The translations under genes were made by a program, and so were the position numbers. From Acinetobacter sp. (lineage in GTDB: Bacteria; Pseudomonadota; Gammaproteobacteria; Pseudomonadales; Moraxellaceae): a stretch of 38,316 nt of DNA. The stretch is taken from assembly GCA_008017315.1 (NCBI GenBank), contig SSHE01000004.1, positions 1 through 38,316 of the forward strand. The letters are read 5' to 3'. How positions within the stretch are numbered: the stretch's first letter is position 1; each line of letters opens with the position of its first letter. Positions 28,003 to 36,698 of this stretch are shown in pieces. Under the pieces are notes generated by a model that was not told where the DNA came from, made no database searches, and saw only the letters and a program-made list of their open reading frames with translations.

Positions 28003-28386
28003 CTAATGCTCGTGCTTGTGCGTATGGAAGTCTTCCATCTTGCGGAAGCGTAGATAATTGTCGAATTGTTCGCAATATTCATCATAATTATCTTCAAGCA
28101 TGGCCTGAAATTGTTGAATGAGATAAGACATGACCTGCTCTTTAGCTTCGTGCATCTCTTGTCCATTTTTAAAAGTATTGGCACTGACCCACGTATTAAA
28201 ACGAGCAGAGGCAAATAGCATTGCTGCACCGACTTGCCCACGTATATCGGCAGGTTCAATCGTTTTGCCTTTTTCTGGGCGACAAAACTCATTCGCCAGC
28301 TTGATAAATTGATCTGCACGATCAAAAAATACGGCATTTAACGCTTCTTCTTCGGTAACATCCGCAGCATCGATACGATTAGACAC
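28003..28386 (-). CDS. DUF3144 family protein
   Basis: Uncharacterised cytoplasmic protein family. The 127-residue product contains the family core FFDRADQFIKLANEFCRP, then RGQVGAAMLFASARFNTWVS, a KEQVMSYLIQQF helix and MLEDNYDEYCEQF near the end, with a His-rich C-terminus (HTHKHEH). I chose the GTG start at 28386, preceded by GAGAG. The reading frame stays open upstream to an ATG at 28470, but a strong extended -10 promoter (28417-28425) sits inside that extension, and family members start close to the acidic TEEEALNA segment. It follows map on the same strand by 122 bases, with its own promoter. No function is known. Confidence 0.85.
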   Translation of the reverse strand: MSNRIDAADVTEEEALNAVFFDRADQFIKLANEFCRPEKGKTIEPADIRGQVGAAMLFASARFNTWVSANTFKNGQEMHEAKEQVMSYLIQQFQAMLEDNYDEYCEQFDNYLRFRKMEDFHTHKHEH

Positions 28387-28416
28387 AATATCACTCTCAA
28401 ATATAAATCTTTTGGG

Positions 28417-28425
28417 ATTATAGCA
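28417..28425 (-). promoter_or_regulatory. Extended -10 promoter of the DUF3144 gene
   Basis: On the minus strand the sequence TGCTATAAT is a perfect -10 hexamer with a TGn extension. No good -35 is seen, as usual for extended -10 promoters. It lies about 30 bases upstream of the GTG start. Confidence 0.6.
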
Positions 28426-28508
28426 GGTTGCCGAAAAAAATGACTCCATCAATTGATCATTATCGTGCAATCTATCAAAAAAATACCGCTCAATTTCATA
28501 CGGTGAAA

Positions 28509-29336
28509 TTATTGCTCAAACCTTGATAAGTCTTCTTCAGGTCTAGCGGTTAAAACTTCGATGCCTGTTTTGGTGACTAAAATCGTGTGTTCGTATTGTG
28601 CAGAAAGTTTATGATCTTTGGTGACGACTGTCCATTTGTCGCCCAAAACTTTGGTCTGCCAAACTCCAGCATTAATCATGGGTTCAATGGTAAAGGTCAT
28701 ACCTGCTTCCAAACGCATCCCCGTACCTTTTTCGCCATAATGTAGAATCTGTGGGTCGTCATGAAATACTGTGCCAATACCATGACCACAATATTCTCGT
28801 ACAACACTAAAACGCTGACTTTCTACATATTTTTGAATGGCATGGCCAATATCTCCAACGAATGCACCATCATGGACAGCCGCCATGCCGACATACATGG
28901 CTTCCTGTGCGGTTTTGCATAAACGTTCTGCGAGTACAGTCGTTTCACCACCGACGATATACATCATATTGGTATCGCCATGATAACCATCTTTAATCAC
29001 GGTCACATCAATATTGAGAATATCGCCATTCTTTAAAATTTTATTTTCTGATGGTACACCATGACAGACGACATGATTGACTGAAGTACAAATCGTATGC
29101 TGGAAAGCAGGACGACCATGACCTGCACCATAGCCTAGACAGGCAGGGATGGCCTGTTGCACATTGATAATATAATCATGACAAAGGGTATCGAGTTCTA
29201 ATGTACTCACGCCAGCCTTGATGTGTGGTTTAATCATGTCCAGAATTTCGGCGGCTAGTTTGCCAGCGATACGCATTTTTTCTATGGCATCAGATGATTT
29301 GATGAGGCGGCGAGGAGCGATATTAAAACTATTCAT
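28509..29336 (-). CDS. map: Type I methionine aminopeptidase
   Basis: Removes the initiator methionine from nascent proteins. The 275 residues have the pita-bread fold with all five metal ligands: Asp110, Asp121, His185, Glu218 and Glu249, and the substrate-binding His92 in VVCHGVP. Compared with E. coli Map (264 residues) it is slightly longer at both ends. The gene is divergent from rpsB-tsf with 216 bases between starts, the classical bacterial arrangement. The ribosome binding site is weak. Confidence 0.97.
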   Translation of the reverse strand: MNSFNIAPRRLIKSSDAIEKMRIAGKLAAEILDMIKPHIKAGVSTLELDTLCHDYIINVQQAIPACLGYGAGHGRPAFQHTICTSVNHVVCHGVPSENKILKNGDILNIDVTVIKDGYHGDTNMMYIVGGETTVLAERLCKTAQEAMYVGMAAVHDGAFVGDIGHAIQKYVESQRFSVVREYCGHGIGTVFHDDPQILHYGEKGTGMRLEAGMTFTIEPMINAGVWQTKVLGDKWTVVTKDHKLSAQYEHTILVTKTGIEVLTARPEEDLSRFEQ

Positions 29337-29455
29337 AATTGCTAAAAACTTTTGGTAATTTGTAGGTGACTATGGTATAAATAGCCGCCTATTTTATCAA
29401 ATGGTTTTTTGTACTTTAAAAGACACAAAAGATCCATGGATAATCATAGTAAAAA

Positions 29456-29552
29456 TCCGCACATACATCGTCACATTACTCTGGGTGCTTTTTAAATAAA
29501 GTGGAGAATGCGGATGTATGGAGGCCTAACCCAAACTTTTAAGGTAAAGAAA
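29456..29552 (+). promoter_or_regulatory. rpsB leader, candidate S2 autoregulation site
   Basis: In E. coli the rpsB-tsf leader is a target for autorepression by S2. Here the 5' region before ATG 29553 contains CATACATC (29462-29469) complementary to GATGTATG (29513-29520), with a competing partner pair TCCGCA (29456-29461) and TGCGGA (29509-29514). It also has a second in-frame ATG at 29508 with GTGGAG before it. The structure is proposed by eye. Confidence 0.4.
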
Positions 29553-30302
29553 ATGGCAGATTATAACGTTAGTATGCGTGACCTTCTTACAGCAGGTGCG
29601 CACTTTGGTCACCAAACACGTTTTTGGAACCCAAAAATGAAACAATACATTTTTGGTGCACGTAACAAAATTCACATCATCAACCTTGAACACACTGTTC
29701 CTGCGTTGAATGATTCTTTGAACTTTGTCAATCAATTGGCAAGTAAAAAGAATAAGGTTTTGTTCGTTGGTACAAAACGTGCTGCATCCAATATCATCCG
29801 TGAACAAGCACAGCGTGCTGGTCAGCCGTATGTTGATCATCGCTGGTTAGGTGGTATGCTGACCAACTGGAAAACACTTCGCCAGTCAATCAACCGTTTA
29901 AAAGACCTTCAAGTGCAATCTCAAGATGGTACATTTGCTAAGCTCACCAAGCGTGAAGCACTAGAGCGTACACGTGAAATGGATAAACTTGAGCGTGCTT
30001 TAGGTGGTGTAAAGAACATGGGCGGTTTGCCTGATGCAATTTTCGTTATCGACGTAGATCATGAATCGATTGCGATTAAAGAAGCCAATCTATTGTCTAT
30101 TCCAGTGATTGGCATCGTAGATACCAACTCCAATCCAGATGGCGTAGACTACATCATCCCTGGAAATGACGATGCGATTCGTGCGGTAACTTTGTATGCA
30201 ACTGCAATGGCTGATGCCATCCTTGCGGGCAAAGAATATGCTCAGACGCAATCAAATGCACAAGCAAAAGCTGAAGAGCCAGAAGTCGCTCAGGAAGCTT
30301 AA
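29553..30302 (+). CDS. rpsB: 30S ribosomal protein S2
   Basis: Ribosomal protein of the small subunit, bound late in assembly at the head-body junction together with S1. The 249 residues start [20 protein letters not shown] and include [26 protein letters not shown] and [12 protein letters not shown], with the coiled-coil insertion around 110-150 and a Gln/Ala/Glu-rich tail. ATG 29553 with AAGG eight bases upstream fits the family. An in-frame ATG at 29508 would add 15 residues and lies in the probable regulatory leader. First gene of rpsB-tsf. Confidence 0.98.
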   Translation: MADYNVSMRDLLTAGAHFGHQTRFWNPKMKQYIFGARNKIHIINLEHTVPALNDSLNFVNQLASKKNKVLFVGTKRAASNIIREQAQRAGQPYVDHRWLGGMLTNWKTLRQSINRLKDLQVQSQDGTFAKLTKREALERTREMDKLERALGGVKNMGGLPDAIFVIDVDHESIAIKEANLLSIPVIGIVDTNSNPDGVDYIIPGNDDAIRAVTLYATAMADAILAGKEYAQTQSNAQAKAEEPEVAQEA

Positions 30303-30310
30303 TGCAGATA

Positions 30311-30363
30311 GGCACAAAGATTGTCATATTTGCGTCTATACGCATGTGCTAATCTTTTGTGTC
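30311..30363 (+). other. Structured intercistronic RNA, rpsB-tsf
   Basis: Directly after rpsB, GGCACAAAGATT (30311-30322) can pair with AATCTTTTGTGTC (30351-30363), leaving one bulge and a wobble. An inner stem TGCG-TCTATA-CGCA sits at 30331-30344. A separate intrinsic-type hairpin follows at 30376. Two stem-loops between these genes could stabilise the rpsB message or tune readthrough into tsf. Confidence 0.45.
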
Positions 30364-30375
30364 GGCGTGATGCAG

Positions 30376-30405
30376 ACGGCTCATGATGATTTTGAGCCGT
30401 TTTTT
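30376..30405 (+). terminator. Terminator-like attenuator between rpsB and tsf
   Basis: An 8-bp GC-rich stem (ACGGCTCA with TGAGCCGT, 9-base loop) followed by six T, inside the 151-base rpsB-tsf gap. Since tsf normally depends on the rpsB promoter, partial termination is likely, giving more rpsB than tsf transcript. A promoter for tsf may also lie after it. Confidence 0.75.
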
Positions 30406-30453
30406 GTTCAGAAAATTTGATATTTTTAATACATCCGAATTTAGGAGAGTGAC

Positions 30454-31329
30454 ATGACTGCAATTAGTGCAAGCATGGTAAAAGAATTACGTGACCGTAC
30501 TGGTCTTGCAATGATGGAATGTAAAAAGGCTTTGACCGAAGCTGGTGGTGACATCGAACTTGCGATTGACAACCTACGTAAATCTGGTCAAGCAAAAGCA
30601 GCGAAAAAAGCAGGTAATATTGCGGCTGATGGTGCGATCACGATTGTTCAGGAAGGCAATAAAGCTGTTGTACTTGAAGTAAACTGTCAAACTGACTTCG
30701 TTGCAAAAGATGAAAACTTTGCAAACTTTTCGAATGCAGTAGCGAAAGTGGTACTTTCTTCTGGTGAAACTGATGCGGCAAAAATTGCTGAATTAAAATT
30801 GGAAGATGGTCAAACGGTTGAAGAAGCGCGTATTGCTTTGGTACAAAAAATCGGTGAGAACATCCAAGTTCGTCGTGCACTTATCGTTGAAGGTGATAAC
30901 CTTGCGGTCTATAAACACGGTTTAAGAATCGGTGTTGTCGTGTCTTATACTGGTGATGCAGACACTGGTAAAGGTCTTGCAATGCACATTGCAGCATTTA
31001 ACCCAGTTGCAGTAAGTGCTGAACACGTACCAGCTGATTTGGTTGCAAAAGAGAAAGAAATTGCAGAAGCAAAAGCACTAGAATCTGGTAAACCAGCCAA
31101 TATCATTGAAAAAATGGTGATTGGTTCAGTTGAAAAATACTTGAACGAAGTTGCACTTGATCGTCAAATGTACGTGATGGACAACGAGAAAAAAGTCGCT
31201 GATGTATTGAAAGCAACAGCGACTACAGTTGTACAATTCATTCGTTTTGAAGTAGGCGAAGGGATTGAGAAGAAAGCTGAAATGAGCTTTGCTGAAGAAG
31301 TTGCTGCTGCACAAGCTGCTGCACAATAA
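30454..31329 (+). CDS. tsf: Elongation factor Ts
   Basis: Guanine-nucleotide exchange factor for EF-Tu. The 291 residues begin with the UBA-like N-terminal module containing the family signature LRDRTGLAMMECKKAL. They then show the core with VVLEVNCQTDFVAKDENF, the intercalating residues of which contact EF-Tu, and end with the GEGIEKK segment and an Ala-rich tail. TAGGAGAG precedes the ATG. Second gene of rpsB-tsf; a terminator follows at 31357. Confidence 0.98.
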   Translation: MTAISASMVKELRDRTGLAMMECKKALTEAGGDIELAIDNLRKSGQAKAAKKAGNIAADGAITIVQEGNKAVVLEVNCQTDFVAKDENFANFSNAVAKVVLSSGETDAAKIAELKLEDGQTVEEARIALVQKIGENIQVRRALIVEGDNLAVYKHGLRIGVVVSYTGDADTGKGLAMHIAAFNPVAVSAEHVPADLVAKEKEIAEAKALESGKPANIIEKMVIGSVEKYLNEVALDRQMYVMDNEKKVADVLKATATTVVQFIRFEVGEGIEKKAEMSFAEEVAAAQAAAQ

Positions 31330-31356
31330 GCTGATTTATCCCCGATAAATGAGTCC

Positions 31357-31391
31357 AAGGGCTGAATGTGATTGCATATTCAGTCCTTTTT
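31357..31391 (+). terminator. tsf terminator
   Basis: An 11-bp stem with one G-T pair (AAGGGCTGAAT, 31357-31367, with ATTCAGTCCTT, 31378-31388), 10-base loop and a T run. It lies about 30 bases after tsf. Confidence 0.85.
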
Positions 31392-31440
31392 GTGTAAGGG
31401 GAAATATGTTCATGTTTACTTTTGGGTTGTTGAGTTGCTT

Positions 31441-31611
31441 ATGTCACATACCGTAAAAAAAGCGATAGTAAAATTACCTTTTCCAATGCCGAATCAAGAT
31501 GAGGCACAGACGGAAGCCATCCATAATCAAGTACGTCCAAAACCAGAGCAATATGCCGACCGCACATGGATGCCACCACGAGGGACACGTCGCTCTATGG
31601 GAAAACGCTGA
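31441..31611 (+). CDS. Small basic protein of unknown function
   Basis: A 56-residue product beginning MSHTVKKAIVKLPFPMP and ending TWMPPRGTRRSMGKR. It is proline- and arginine-rich at the C-terminus, without cysteine, signal peptide or membrane segment. It has good codon usage for the region and lies between the tsf terminator and a DUF962 gene on the same strand, 48 bases ahead of it. I use ATG 31441; the frame opens earlier at 31372, but that part overlaps the tsf terminator. The ribosome binding site is weak. I do not recognise a family, and coding is likely but not proven. Confidence 0.55.
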   Translation: MSHTVKKAIVKLPFPMPNQDEAQTEAIHNQVRPKPEQYADRTWMPPRGTRRSMGKR

Positions 31612-31659
31612 TTTCATGTACTATCGGGGTATTCTGTAGATGTCGTGAAGGAAAATATG

Positions 31660-32085
31660 ATGACCTCGCAAGCTATTGTTGCTAGCCGTTTAAAAATGAA
31701 TTTACCGTTGGATCAGAGTTTTAGTCCTATTCAAGTCGAGAAAGTCAATTTAAACATGCCGATTAAAAATTATCAGGATTTTTATCGGTTTTATTTAAGT
31801 GAACATCACGATTTAAATTGTCGTCGTTTGCATTTTCTTGGCAGTAGTTTGGGATTGCTAGCCATTGCAACTGCTATTACGACAAAGAAAAAACGTTATA
31901 TCGGTTATGGTTTACTTGCTGGCTATGCGTGTGCATGGATTGGACATTTTGGCTTTGAGAAGAATCGACCTGCATCATTTAAGCAACCTTTATATAGCTT
32001 TGTTTCAGATTGGCGGATGTATTATCACATTGTGACAGGTCAAATCAGTATGACCCATCACGATAAAGACCGTTTTGAATATTAA
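31660..32085 (+). CDS. DUF962/Mpo1-like membrane protein
   Basis: Member of the family of yeast Mpo1, an iron-dependent dioxygenase that removes one carbon from 2-hydroxy fatty acids; bacterial members are mostly uncharacterised. The 141-residue product keeps conserved histidines in EHHDLNCRRLHFLG (His49, His50, His58) and in HFGFEKNRPASF (96-107), and the closing PLYSFVSDWRMYYHIVTGQ segment. Two hydrophobic stretches (about 60-75 and 82-95) suggest a membrane location. AAGGA seven bases before ATG 31660 decides the start over a GTG at 31645. The enzymatic role is inferred from family only. Confidence 0.85.
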   Translation: MTSQAIVASRLKMNLPLDQSFSPIQVEKVNLNMPIKNYQDFYRFYLSEHHDLNCRRLHFLGSSLGLLAIATAITTKKKRYIGYGLLAGYACAWIGHFGFEKNRPASFKQPLYSFVSDWRMYYHIVTGQISMTHHDKDRFEY

Positions 32086-32146
32086 GCATTGGGTTTGAGT
32101 TGGTATGGTGATCTAAAAACTTCTGCATAAGGCTGACTGTAATTTT

Positions 32147-32827
32147 ATGAATGTAAAAAAGTTATTCATACGAACGATTGTTGTACTTGCTTGTTTTGTG
32201 ATGCTGGTTCAACTCTGGATTTTTGCCAGTCTAGCATGGTGGAAGTTTTTCCCTGTGGAAAGCACGATGTTTATGCGGATTTATTATTACACGACACCAA
32301 AACCTGCGTTGTATCATGAATGGCGAGATTATGCTGATATTAGTAATGATTTTAAACGTGCTGTGATTACTGCCGAAGATGGGCGTTTTTTGCAGCATAG
32401 TGGTTTTGACTGGGATGGCATGATTTATGCCTTACAACGCAATGAAAAAAAGGGTGAAGTGGTTGCAGGTGGTTCGACGATTTCGCAGCAATTAGCCAAA
32501 AATTTATTTTTATATAATCAGCGTTCGTATGTGCGTAAAGGTGAGGAAGCGATTGCCACGTGGATGATGGAACGGATGTGGTCAAAGCAGCGTATTCTGG
32601 AAGTGTATATGAATTCGGTGGAATTGGGGAAAGGGATTTATGGGGTTGAAGCGGCAGCACAGCATTATTATGATCGTAGTGCGAAAAACTTGAGTCGGGA
32701 GCAAGCGATTCGTCTGGCTGCAATGTTGCCCAATCCGAAATATTATCAACTGCATCCTGATGATCGAAAGTATCAGAAAAAAAAGCGCTTGATTGCTCGC
32801 TATATTTCTCATGCCCAGCTGCCTTGA
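32147..32827 (+). CDS. mtgA: Monofunctional peptidoglycan glycosyltransferase
   Basis: Polymerises lipid II into glycan strands at the outer face of the inner membrane, without transpeptidase activity. The 226 residues have one N-terminal membrane anchor (about 8-30) and the family-51 glycosyltransferase domain: [15 protein letters not shown] with catalytic Glu77, [15 protein letters not shown] (109-123), the RKGEEAI segment with the second catalytic Glu, and [18 protein letters not shown]. Length is typical (E. coli 242). It is upstream of ppk1 on the same strand with 100 bases between. Confidence 0.96.
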   Translation: MNVKKLFIRTIVVLACFVMLVQLWIFASLAWWKFFPVESTMFMRIYYYTTPKPALYHEWRDYADISNDFKRAVITAEDGRFLQHSGFDWDGMIYALQRNEKKGEVVAGGSTISQQLAKNLFLYNQRSYVRKGEEAIATWMMERMWSKQRILEVYMNSVELGKGIYGVEAAAQHYYDRSAKNLSREQAIRLAAMLPNPKYYQLHPDDRKYQKKKRLIARYISHAQLP

Positions 32828-32928
32828 TGCAACTAAAGTATAGTGTGCGAAGATTTTTATCGAATTGTCACAATTTTGTCGCATAATGAGCGTGAGATAA
32901 TCATAACTTGTATTTGGGGTATTGTTCG

Positions 32929-35004
32929 ATGAATCAGGCGGTTGAAACTGTTAAGAGTTATAGCTTTCATGAGCGTTATATCAATCGTGAATTATCCATT
33001 TTGGATTTTCATTTACGTGTATTGGAGCAAGCAGTTAATCCTGCCCATCCTTTATTGGAACGATTGACATTTTTACTGATTTTTTCTCGTAATTTGGATG
33101 AGTTTTTTGAAATTCGTGTGGCTGGCTTGACCGAAGAATTAGCTTTAGGCAATGAAAGCCGTAGTCCTGATGGTTTGACACCACAAGACATTTTAAATCG
33201 TATTTCGGTGACGGCACATGCGGCGATTGAGCGACAATATCGGATTTTAAATGAAGAAATTTTGCCAAAATTGCGTGAAGAAGATATTTGTTTTTTGAAG
33301 CGTAATGAGCTGACGGCTGAGCAGTTGGCATGGTTGAAAAAGTATTTTCAAGAACAAGTTGCTCCTGTGCTTACGCCCATTAGTCTTGACCCTGCCCATC
33401 CATTTCCAAGATTGGTGAATAAAAGTCTTAATTTTATTATCACGCTTGAAGGTAAAGATGCTTTTGGTCGGCAGATTGATTTGGCAGTTGTACCTGCACC
33501 ACGTTCTTTACCTCGTGTGGTACGCTTGCCCAATGAACTCACAGGTGGCAAAGACCATCATGTGATGTTATCGGCGATTATTCATGAGCATGTTTCTGAT
33601 TTGTTCCCAGGTATGACCGCAACTGGGTGTTACCAATTTCGGGTGACTCGGAATGCCGATTTGGAATTGAATGAAGATGTGGAAGATTTAGCCAAAGCCT
33701 TAAAAGGGGAGTTAAGTTCTCGCCGTTTTGGGCGTGCGGTGCGTTTGGAAGTCACGGAAAATTGTCCAAAGCATATTTATGATTATTTACTGGATGAATT
33801 TCAATTAGATGAAGGTGATTTGTATAAGGTTGATGGCCCTGTCAATTTGGCACGGCTCATTTCGGATTTTAATAAGCCACATTTACGCTATGTGCCTTTT
33901 ACGCCAATCATTCCAAAAGCATTAAAAAAATCAGAGAATATTTTTACAGCGATGAAACGGCAGGATATTTTGCTACATCATCCATTTGAATCATTTGCTC
34001 CTGTGATTACGTTGTTACGTGAAGCTGCACGTGATCCACAGGTCTTGGCAATCAAGCAAACACTCTACCGTAGTGGTGCAAATTCTGAGATTGTACAAGC
34101 ACTTGCAGAAGCGGCACGCAATGGCAAGGAAGTCACTGCGGTCATTGAATTGCGTGCCAGATTTGATGAAGAATCGAATATTGAAGTGGCTAATGTATTG
34201 CAGGAGGCAGGTGCGGTAGTGGTGTATGGCATCGTTGGTTATAAAACCCATGCCAAGATGATTTTGGTGGTACGGCGGGAAAATAATAAACTGATTCGTT
34301 ATGTGCATTTGGGTACAGGAAATTATCATGCGGGTAATGCACGGATGTATACAGATTATGGTTTATTGACTACGGATAAGGATTTATCTGACGATGTACA
34401 TAAAATTTTTCAGGAATTGACGGGGATGGGTAAAACTGTCAAGCTGAAAAAATTGTTACATGCACCATTTACCTTGCATCAGCAGTTGATGAATTATATT
34501 GATGTTGAAATTGCCAATGCCAAACAGGGCAAGACCGCTAGAATTATTGTCAAAGTGAATGCACTGACAGAAAAGCAATTAATCGACAAACTGTATGAGG
34601 CATCACAGGCTGGCGTAAAAATTGATTTAATTATTCGTTCAATTTGTTGTTTACGTCCACAGCTCAAGGATTTATCGGAAAATATTCATGTGCGTTCTAT
34701 TGTTGGGCGTTTCCTTGAACATACTCGAGTCTATTATTTTGAGAATGATGGGCAGTCACGGATTTATTGTTCAAGTGCGGACTGGATGGATAGAAATTTA
34801 TTTAATCGTGTGGAAGCCTGCTTTCCGATTGAAGACGCTGCATTGAAAAAGCGGATTTATGAACAAGGTTTGCTGAATTATTTAAAAGATAATCAACAGG
34901 CATGGGCTTTGCAATCCGATGGGCAATGGTTGCGGATCGAAGCGAAAGAAGGTGAGCAGTCGTATTTGGCACAGCAGTTTTTGCTGGGACAGTTTATGAA
35001 TTAA
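32929..35004 (+). CDS. ppk1: Polyphosphate kinase 1
   Basis: Makes inorganic polyphosphate from the gamma phosphate of ATP, linked to stress survival and the stringent response. The 691 residues show the N-terminal domain beginning with [19 protein letters not shown], a head domain, and two phospholipase-D-like C-terminal domains. His460 in HLGTGNYH is the residue phosphorylated during catalysis, and His598 in GRFLEHTRV is the second essential histidine. I use ATG 32929 with GGGG nine bases upstream; a TTG at 32908 would add seven residues. Exopolyphosphatase (ppx) is not adjacent. A strong terminator follows. Confidence 0.96.
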   Translation: MNQAVETVKSYSFHERYINRELSILDFHLRVLEQAVNPAHPLLERLTFLLIFSRNLDEFFEIRVAGLTEELALGNESRSPDGLTPQDILNRISVTAHAAIERQYRILNEEILPKLREEDICFLKRNELTAEQLAWLKKYFQEQVAPVLTPISLDPAHPFPRLVNKSLNFIITLEGKDAFGRQIDLAVVPAPRSLPRVVRLPNELTGGKDHHVMLSAIIHEHVSDLFPGMTATGCYQFRVTRNADLELNEDVEDLAKALKGELSSRRFGRAVRLEVTENCPKHIYDYLLDEFQLDEGDLYKVDGPVNLARLISDFNKPHLRYVPFTPIIPKALKKSENIFTAMKRQDILLHHPFESFAPVITLLREAARDPQVLAIKQTLYRSGANSEIVQALAEAARNGKEVTAVIELRARFDEESNIEVANVLQEAGAVVVYGIVGYKTHAKMILVVRRENNKLIRYVHLGTGNYHAGNARMYTDYGLLTTDKDLSDDVHKIFQELTGMGKTVKLKKLLHAPFTLHQQLMNYIDVEIANAKQGKTARIIVKVNALTEKQLIDKLYEASQAGVKIDLIIRSICCLRPQLKDLSENIHVRSIVGRFLEHTRVYYFENDGQSRIYCSSADWMDRNLFNRVEACFPIEDAALKKRIYEQGLLNYLKDNQQAWALQSDGQWLRIEAKEGEQSYLAQQFLLGQFMN

Positions 35005-35027
35005 TTTGAATAAATGGTTTTAAGCAG

Positions 35028-35064
35028 TTGCTATGTTCGGTCAAACTGAGCATAGCAATTTTTT
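35028..35064 (+). terminator. ppk1 terminator
   Basis: An 11-bp stem with one wobble (TTGCTATGTTC with GAGCATAGCAA, 9-base loop) followed by six T, 24 bases after ppk1. It sits within a wider 9-bp inverted repeat, TAAATGGTT (35011-35019) and AACCATTTA (35089-35097). Confidence 0.88.
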
Positions 35065-35102
35065 GATGAGCACGATTTTTAGATGATTAACCATTTATGG
35101 TG

Positions 35103-35124
35103 ACAGATACGCTGGGGTATCTGT
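35103..35124. terminator. Hairpin downstream of the small gene at 35138
   Basis: ACAGATAC and GTATCTGT form an 8-bp stem with a 6-base loop just past the stop codon of the minus-strand gene at 35138-35365. No U-tract follows on that strand, so termination strength is uncertain. Confidence 0.4.
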
Positions 35125-35137
35125 ACCATTTTGAGAA

Positions 35138-35365
35138 TCAGTGCATGTGTGGTTGAAGCTGTTGTTCAATCTCTTTGCGAGAATAACCACGAGAAATGAG
35201 TAATTTTTTTAGACCTGTGATGAGATGGGGGTCTTGGCTTGAACTAAGAATCTGGAAAAGTTGTTCGCATGATTTGCAGGAATAATCATTTTCAATACAG
35301 GCAACATGGTTTGCATGGATATTATCCTGTTGATTGGACTGCATGAAGCGTTGCAAAAAACTCAT
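35138..35365 (-). CDS. Small cysteine-containing protein of unknown function
   Basis: A 75-residue product starting MSFLQRFMQSN, with an internal His20/Cys23/Cys30/Cys33 cluster (HVACIEN, then CKSCEQL) that could bind zinc. A helical, basic second half (LITGLKKLLISRGYSRKEIEQQL) follows, ending in HMH. There is no signal peptide or membrane segment. The ribosome binding site is weak. It is the only gene in its transcript: ppk1 converges on it and queG lies upstream on the same strand after a 224-base gap. That gap holds a perfect CRP-type palindrome about 130 bases before the ATG. I do not recognise a family; coding is probable. Confidence 0.6.
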   Translation of the reverse strand: MSFLQRFMQSNQQDNIHANHVACIENDYSCKSCEQLFQILSSSQDPHLITGLKKLLISRGYSRKEIEQQLQPHMH

Positions 35366-35488
35366 ATAACATTCTTTTGTGACTGAACATAATGCGAACT
35401 ATACGCTTTTAAAATAAAAATACAACACTGTTCGACCAAAGCATAAAAAAAATTAAGCGTATGATTTTTAATCTAAATTGATTTTATT

Positions 35489-35504
35489 TGTGATGTTTAT
35501 CACA
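35489..35504. promoter_or_regulatory. Perfect CRP/Vfr-type operator
   Basis: TGTGATGTTTATCACA is an exact TGTGA-N6-TCACA palindrome, in the 224-base gap between queG and the small minus-strand gene. With a possible -10 TATGCT on the minus strand (35445-35440) and no good -35, the site centre would lie about 60 bases upstream of the transcription start, the class I activator position. A CRP-family protein is encoded at 10820-11539. An 8-bp inverted repeat (35401-35408 with 35455-35462) lies downstream of it. Confidence 0.65.
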
Positions 35505-35589
35505 TAAATATTTTGGCGATGTCGTCAGGTTGCCATGTATTGGTCATCAAAACCCGTTATCGTAGCGTAAAAAATACTCAAAATTGCCG

Positions 35590-36681
35590 TCACATCTGTT
35601 TCTGTTGTTGTGTCGAGATTGCCCATATCACGTGTTCTTGCACAATATCGTCATGTTCGGGGTGAGGTTCTGCTAAAGCGGTCAAAATATGCGGTGAATA
35701 TGCTGCATTACCCAGTGCAATCGCGACATTACGTTTAAAACTTTGAAAGCCTGTACGGCGGATTGGGCTGCCTTCGGTTGTGTTAAGAAAAGTCTGTTCA
35801 TCCCATTGCCAAAATTGCAATAGGCTGGTGCGGTCGAGTTGATGACGTGGCTGAAAATCAGCAAGCGTCGTGACTTTGGCATAACGATTCCATGGACAGA
35901 TGAGTTGGCAATCATCACAGCCAAAAATCCGATTGCCGATATGTGGACGTAATGCCAGTGGAATACTGCCTTTATATTCGATGGTGAGATAAGCAATACA
36001 TTTTCTGGCATCGAGTTGATAGGGTGCAACAATGGCTTGGGTCGGACAAATGTCTATACATGCTGTACATGAACCACAGTGCTGGGTCGTTGGCATATCA
36101 AAAGGTAAAGCTAGACTACAAAATAATTCCCCAAGTACAAAAAATGAGCCAGCTTGCTGGTTAATTAGTAGAGTATGTTTACCTGTCCAGCCCATACCTG
36201 CATTTTCTGCCAGTGCTTTTTCAAAGATTGGGGCGGAATCACTAAAAGGGCGAGAGCTAAATGCTCCGATTTTGGCTTCGATGCGTTGTGCCAGTTGCTT
36301 GAGCCGCCCACGCATGACTTTATGATAATCTCGCCCACGTGCATAGCGTGCGATTATGCCGATGTCGGGCGTATCGGGTATGTAACGTGGTTGTGGTTTT
36401 TCATGCAAATAGTCCAGACGTACACAGATAATGGCTTGCGTGTCGGGGACTAACAGTGCAGGATTGGCACGTTTATCCAGATTTTCTGCCAGATAGTGCA
36501 TGTCGGCATGGTGGCCTTGTTCCAGATAATGATGTAGGTAAGCCATTTGATTTTGGGTATCGGGCTGGGCAATCACACAATCACTAAAACCCAAATCCAT
36601 AGCCTGCACTTTAATCCATGCCTTTAACGCATGAGGATTATCACGTAAACTGAGGTCGATAGTTGCTAAAGTTTTAGACAT
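35590..36681 (-). CDS. queG: Epoxyqueuosine reductase
   Basis: Cobalamin- and iron-sulfur-dependent enzyme that reduces epoxyqueuosine to queuosine in tRNA, the last step of queuosine synthesis. The 363 residues contain the QueG domain with DSAPIFEKALAENAGMGWTGKHT (149-170), then two 4Fe-4S clusters: Cys202, Cys205, Cys208, Cys212 (CGSCTACIDICP) and Cys255, Cys258, Cys262 (CDDCQLICPWN) with a further cysteine. The C-terminal part contains the HEAT-like GFQSFKRNVAIALGN motif. It is divergent from nnr with only 17 bases between start codons. Confidence 0.96.
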   Translation of the reverse strand: MSKTLATIDLSLRDNPHALKAWIKVQAMDLGFSDCVIAQPDTQNQMAYLHHYLEQGHHADMHYLAENLDKRANPALLVPDTQAIICVRLDYLHEKPQPRYIPDTPDIGIIARYARGRDYHKVMRGRLKQLAQRIEAKIGAFSSRPFSDSAPIFEKALAENAGMGWTGKHTLLINQQAGSFFVLGELFCSLALPFDMPTTQHCGSCTACIDICPTQAIVAPYQLDARKCIAYLTIEYKGSIPLALRPHIGNRIFGCDDCQLICPWNRYAKVTTLADFQPRHQLDRTSLLQFWQWDEQTFLNTTEGSPIRRTGFQSFKRNVAIALGNAAYSPHILTALAEPHPEHDDIVQEHVIWAISTQQQKQM

Positions 36682-36698
36682 TGGGGGATAGTAGAATC

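Noticed and set aside
27873..28337. A 154-codon minus-strand frame overlapping the DUF3144 gene
   Set aside because: It crosses the strong bidirectional terminator at 27961-27990 and overlaps the family-supported DUF3144 frame.
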